A DNA stretch of 7,964 nucleotides, from assembly GCA_900756155.1 (NCBI GenBank), contig CAAEJV010000005.1, positions 1 through 7,964 of the forward strand. Reading direction: 5' to 3'. This document shows positions 5,836 to 7,964 of this stretch, one piece after another (the first letter of the stretch is position 1; each line of letters starts with the position of its first letter). Under the pieces are notes generated by a model. The model did not search any database. It was not told where the DNA came from and was given only the letters and a program-made list of their open reading frames with translations. The stretch comes from Pasteurellaceae bacterium (GTDB taxonomy: Bacteria > Pseudomonadota > Gammaproteobacteria > Enterobacterales > Pasteurellaceae). The position numbers and the translations under genes are program-made.

Positions 5836-7299
5836 GTGCATATTTTATCCATTATTCGGATTATCGGCATTTTGATTATGTGCTTTTCCGGCACGATGCT
5901 GATTCCAGCCTTTGTGGCGCTTATTTATGGCGATGGCGGCGGTAAAGCGTTTATGCAAGCTTTTGCATTGAGCTTAACTGTGGGCATGTTGCTCTGGTGG
6001 CCTTGTCATCACCACAAACAAGAATTGCGGTCTCGTGATGGTTTTTTAATTGTGGTGGCATTTTGGTTCGTCCTTGGCGGGTTAGCAACCTTACCATTGT
6101 TATTATTTGATGCACCTCATTTAACAGTGGCTTCTGCCGTATTTGAGGCGTTTTCCGGGTTAACAACCACGGGCGCCACAGTCATGACAGGGTTAGATAA
6201 TTTACCGAAAGCCATTCTGTTTTACCGTCAATTTTTACAATGGTTAGGCGGCATGGGGATCATCGTACTTGCGATTGCAATTATTCCTTTATTGGGTATT
6301 GGCGGAATGCAGTTATACCGAGCTGAAATGTCTGGCCCAATGAAAGATCAGAAAATTCAGCCACGGATAGCAGAAACGGCAAAGGCATTGTGGTTTGTTT
6401 ATTTCTTTTTAACCATGTCTTGTACCTTGGCTTATTGGCTAGCAGGTATGACACCGTTTGATGCACTTACACATAGTTTCTCGACGGTATCCATTGGCGG
6501 CTTTTCTACGCATGATGCCAGTATCGGCTATTTTAATAGCTCGACGATTAATTTTATCACAGTCATTTTCTTGTGGATTTCGGCTTGTAACTTTGCATTG
6601 CACTTCAGAGCATTTTCGACTTTAGGACGAGAAAATATTTTGAAGATTTACACAAAAGATCCAGAATTCCGCTTCTTTATGAGTATTCAAATTTTGCTTA
6701 TCGTGGCATGTACATTGGTGATGATAAGCCATCAATATTTTGATTCCTCATGGCAAGATTTTGAGCAAGTCGTATTCCAAGCCGTATCAATTTCAACCAC
6801 AACAGGCTACACCACATCGAATTTTGCTGAGTGGCCTTCTTTTGTGCCGATGTTATTAATTATTGCCTCTTTTATTGGTGGCTGTGCAGGCTCAGTCGGT
6901 GGCGGTTTGCGTGTTGCACGGATTTTAGTGTTATATCTTCAAGGTGCAAGAGAACTGAAACGATTTGTACATCCTAATTTAGTGTATCCAATTAAATGGG
7001 GTAAAAATGTCCTTGATGAACGAGTGATTGGGAGTATTTGGGCCTTTTTCTCAGCGTATCTATTGGTATTCACTATTTGTTTATTAAGTGTGATTGCATG
7101 TGGTGTCGAACCTTTTGACGCCTTTAATGCGGTATTGGCAAGTATTAATAACCTTGGACCGGGATTAGGTTCAGTAAGCAGTAATATGACGGCGATGCCA
7201 GATAGTGCTAAATGGGTACTCACCATTGCGATGGTATGCGGTCGTTTAGAAATTTTCACATTATTGGCGCTCTTCACACCGGCGTTTTGGAAGGCATAA
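5836..7299 (+). CDS. trkH: Trk potassium uptake protein TrkH (ion-conducting subunit)
   Basis: TrkH is the inner-membrane channel subunit of the Trk K+ system and works with the cytoplasmic NAD/nucleotide-binding ring protein TrkA, which is not in this window. The product has 487 residues (E. coli 483) with many hydrophobic helices in the four-fold M1-P-M2 plan. All four selectivity-filter loops are intact: SGLTTTGATV (Gly113), STVSIGGFSTHD (Gly221/222), SISTTTGYTTSN (Gly324) and NNLGPGLGSVS (Gly441). The conserved WLGGMGIIVLA and GGCAGSVGGGLRVAR segments are also present; the latter is near the gating helix of the third repeat. The start is GTG 5836, chosen because MHILSIIRIIG aligns with E. 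coli MHFRAITRIVG and GCGAG lies just upstream. The stop shares its last A with the hemG start (TAATG). Confidence 0.96.
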   Translation: MHILSIIRIIGILIMCFSGTMLIPAFVALIYGDGGGKAFMQAFALSLTVGMLLWWPCHHHKQELRSRDGFLIVVAFWFVLGGLATLPLLLFDAPHLTVASAVFEAFSGLTTTGATVMTGLDNLPKAILFYRQFLQWLGGMGIIVLAIAIIPLLGIGGMQLYRAEMSGPMKDQKIQPRIAETAKALWFVYFFLTMSCTLAYWLAGMTPFDALTHSFSTVSIGGFSTHDASIGYFNSSTINFITVIFLWISACNFALHFRAFSTLGRENILKIYTKDPEFRFFMSIQILLIVACTLVMISHQYFDSSWQDFEQVVFQAVSISTTTGYTTSNFAEWPSFVPMLLIIASFIGGCAGSVGGGLRVARILVLYLQGARELKRFVHPNLVYPIKWGKNVLDERVIGSIWAFFSAYLLVFTICLLSVIACGVEPFDAFNAVLASINNLGPGLGSVSSNMTAMPDSAKWVLTIAMVCGRLEIFTLLALFTPAFWKA

Positions 7300-7805
7300 T
7301 GAAAACATTAATTTTATATTCAAGCCGTGATGGACAAACTAAAAAGATTGCTGAATTTATGGCTCAGTATCTTGAAGGAGAAGTGGTGGTTTCACCGTTA
7401 ATGGAGGAACAGGATCTTCAAGTTTTTGATCATGTGATTATTGGGGCATCTGTTCGTTATGGTCACTTTAATAAACAGTTATACCATTTTGTGGAACGCC
7501 ATCATGAATTGCTGAATGCAAAAAGTGCGGTCTTTTTTGGCGTAAATTTGACAGCGAGAAAAGAAGGAAAAGATACGCCAGAGGGAAATGTCTATGTGCG
7601 TAAGTTCCTTCAACGTATAAAATGGACGCCGGAAAAAGTCGGCGTGTTTGCAGGGGCATTGCTATATCCGCGCTATAAATGGATTGATCGTGTCATGATC
7701 CAATTGATTATGAAAATTACAAATGGCGAAACAGATACGACCAAAGAAATTGAATATACCGATTGGGGAAAAGTAAAGACATTTGCAGAAAGCCTGAATT
7801 CGTAG
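7299..7805 (+). CDS. hemG: Menaquinone-dependent protoporphyrinogen IX dehydrogenase
   Basis: HemG oxidises protoporphyrinogen IX to protoporphyrin IX, the step before ferrochelatase, using FMN and the respiratory quinone pool at the inner face of the membrane. The 168-residue product (E. coli 181) has a flavodoxin fold. The FMN phosphate loop is YSSRDGQTKKIA (7-18), then VIIGASVRYGH, SVNL-like GVNLTARKEGKDTPEGN, and GALLYPRYKWIDRVMIQLIMK. The last is the long insertion that separates HemG from ordinary flavodoxins. The end has GETDTTKEIEYTDW, nearly identical to E. coli. ATG 7299 has a strong GGAAGG (7289-7294) inside the last trkH codons; a start at 7212 in the same frame would add 29 unrelated residues and is rejected. 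The one-base overlap with trkH implies coupled translation. An uptake-signal core (7523-7531) encodes KSAV. Confidence 0.95.
   Translation: MKTLILYSSRDGQTKKIAEFMAQYLEGEVVVSPLMEEQDLQVFDHVIIGASVRYGHFNKQLYHFVERHHELLNAKSAVFFGVNLTARKEGKDTPEGNVYVRKFLQRIKWTPEKVGVFAGALLYPRYKWIDRVMIQLIMKITNGETDTTKEIEYTDWGKVKTFAESLNS
7523..7531 (+). repeat. DNA uptake signal sequence core (Hin type)
   Basis: Exact core in the middle of hemG, again read as Lys-Ser-Ala-Val (NAKSAVFF). Confidence 0.95.
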
Positions 7806-7820
7806 AATAAAACACCATAA

Positions 7821-7843
7821 AAATAGTATTTTTTAGACTATTT
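7821..7843 (+). terminator. Weak AT-rich hairpin after hemG, doubtful terminator
   Basis: AAATAGT (7821-7827) can pair with ACTATTT (7837-7843) around a 9-base loop that itself holds the T run. Only one G-C pair exists and no T tract follows the stem, so it is a poor terminator. No better one is seen between hemG and the downstream rRNA-type promoter, so some hemG transcripts may run on. Confidence 0.2.
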
Positions 7844-7847
7844 GATT

Positions 7848-7897
7848 AAAAGATCTTCAACTAAGAAAAAATTTACATTTTTTTACAAAAAGATCTT
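7848..7897 (+). repeat. Direct repeat AAAAGATCTT, two copies 40 bp apart
   Basis: AAAAGATCTT occurs at 7848-7857 and again at 7888-7897. Each copy contains the 8-base palindrome AAGATCTT. The second copy runs into the -35 box. The 40-base offset is close to four helical turns, so both copies would face the same side of the DNA. Confidence 0.7.
7865..7891 (+). promoter_or_regulatory. AT-rich UP element upstream of rRNA-type promoter
   Basis: The stretch has A-tracts and T-tracts (GAAAAAATTTACATTT, then TTTTACAAAAA) and contains only three G or C bases. It sits about 40-66 bases before the predicted start, where the RNA polymerase alpha C-terminal domains bind in rrn P1 promoters. Confidence 0.6.
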
Positions 7898-7923
7898 GCA
7901 AAGGCATCTGAAATGCCTATAAT
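7896..7923 (+). promoter_or_regulatory. rRNA-type (rrn P1-like) promoter
   Basis: TTGCAA (7896-7901, 4/6), a 16-base spacer and a perfect TATAAT (7918-7923) are followed by the C-rich discriminator ACGCCCC (7924-7930), with a start near A7931. A short spacer and GC-rich discriminator are typical of stringently controlled rRNA promoters. Bases 7865-7891 are almost pure A/T in the -40 to -65 zone and look like an UP element. Its position right after hemG matches E. coli, where the rrnA operon follows yigZ-trkH-hemG. The rRNA genes themselves are not in the window, so the call rests on promoter form and synteny. Confidence 0.8.
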
Positions 7924-7930
7924 ACGCCCC

Positions 7931-7964
7931 ACACAACGACGCGCTGTTGTGAGTCTTAAGAAAA
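7931..7964 (+). other. Start of presumed pre-rRNA leader (partial)
   Basis: From the predicted start at 7931 the transcript would open with a small hairpin, CACAAC (7932-7937) with GTTGTG (7946-7951) around an 8-base loop. Then GAGTCTTAAGAAAA runs to the window edge. No boxA-like antitermination signal or 16S sequence is reached. The assignment depends on the promoter call. Confidence 0.5.

Noticed and set aside
7212..7298. Earlier in-frame ATG for hemG inside trkH
   Set aside because: The extra 29 residues do not resemble HemG, whose N terminus MKTLIL begins at 7299 behind a strong GGAAGG.
1..7964. Mobile element, CRISPR array, toxin-antitoxin or phage remnants, including integration at selC
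   Set aside because: selC is a known integration target, but both its flanks here are short and filled by core genes. No integrase, repeat of the tRNA 3' end or spaced repeat array was seen.

Overview
The window reads as chromosome of a Pasteurellaceae bacterium of the Haemophilus / Aggregatibacter / Pasteurella type. The main evidence is eight exact copies of the 9-base uptake signal core AAGTGCGGT (the 'Hin' type, not the Apl type) in about 8 kb, AT-rich codon choice, and proteins that align closely from memory with their Escherichia coli counterparts. The species cannot be fixed from sequence alone. An intact hemG argues mildly against a strict heme auxotroph such as classical H. influenzae and for a relative that makes its own porphyrin.

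Layout, left to right. (1) 2-364: the last 120 codons of an elongation factor Tu gene, then a strong GNRA-loop terminator. (2) 514-4829: a selenocysteine block. selC (tRNA-Sec, minus strand) lies back to back with selA and selB (plus strand), followed 7 bases later by an outer-membrane-type lipoprotein gene with a DUF3298/RsiV-like domain. The selC and selA promoters physically overlap. (3) 4831-4859: a terminator made of two facing uptake-signal copies separates this block from the convergent tusA. (4) 4858-7805: tusA (minus) is divergent from a tight plus-strand operon yigZ-trkH-hemG. (5) 7806-7964: a non-coding tail with a strong rRNA-type promoter (AT-rich UP region, TTGCAA, 16-base spacer, TATAAT, C-rich discriminator) and the first bases of a leader. 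The 16S gene itself would lie beyond the window. The order yigZ-trkH-hemG-rrn is the same as beside E. coli rrnA.

How the genes work together. SelA converts seryl-tRNA-Sec, made from selC, to selenocysteyl-tRNA, and SelB delivers it to the ribosome at UGA codons, so tRNA, enzyme and factor sit in one 3.4-kb block. TusA feeds sulfur to 2-thiouridine in tRNA. YigZ, TrkH and HemG are housekeeping functions: an IMPACT-family protein, potassium uptake and protoporphyrinogen oxidation.

Most of the window is ordinary core genome. The observations worth a second look are the overlapping selC/selA promoters, the lipoprotein attached to the sel operon, the placement of uptake signals in a terminator, a start codon and a signal peptide, and the fine structure of the rRNA promoter. 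I did not find evidence of a mobile element, CRISPR array, phage or defence system.
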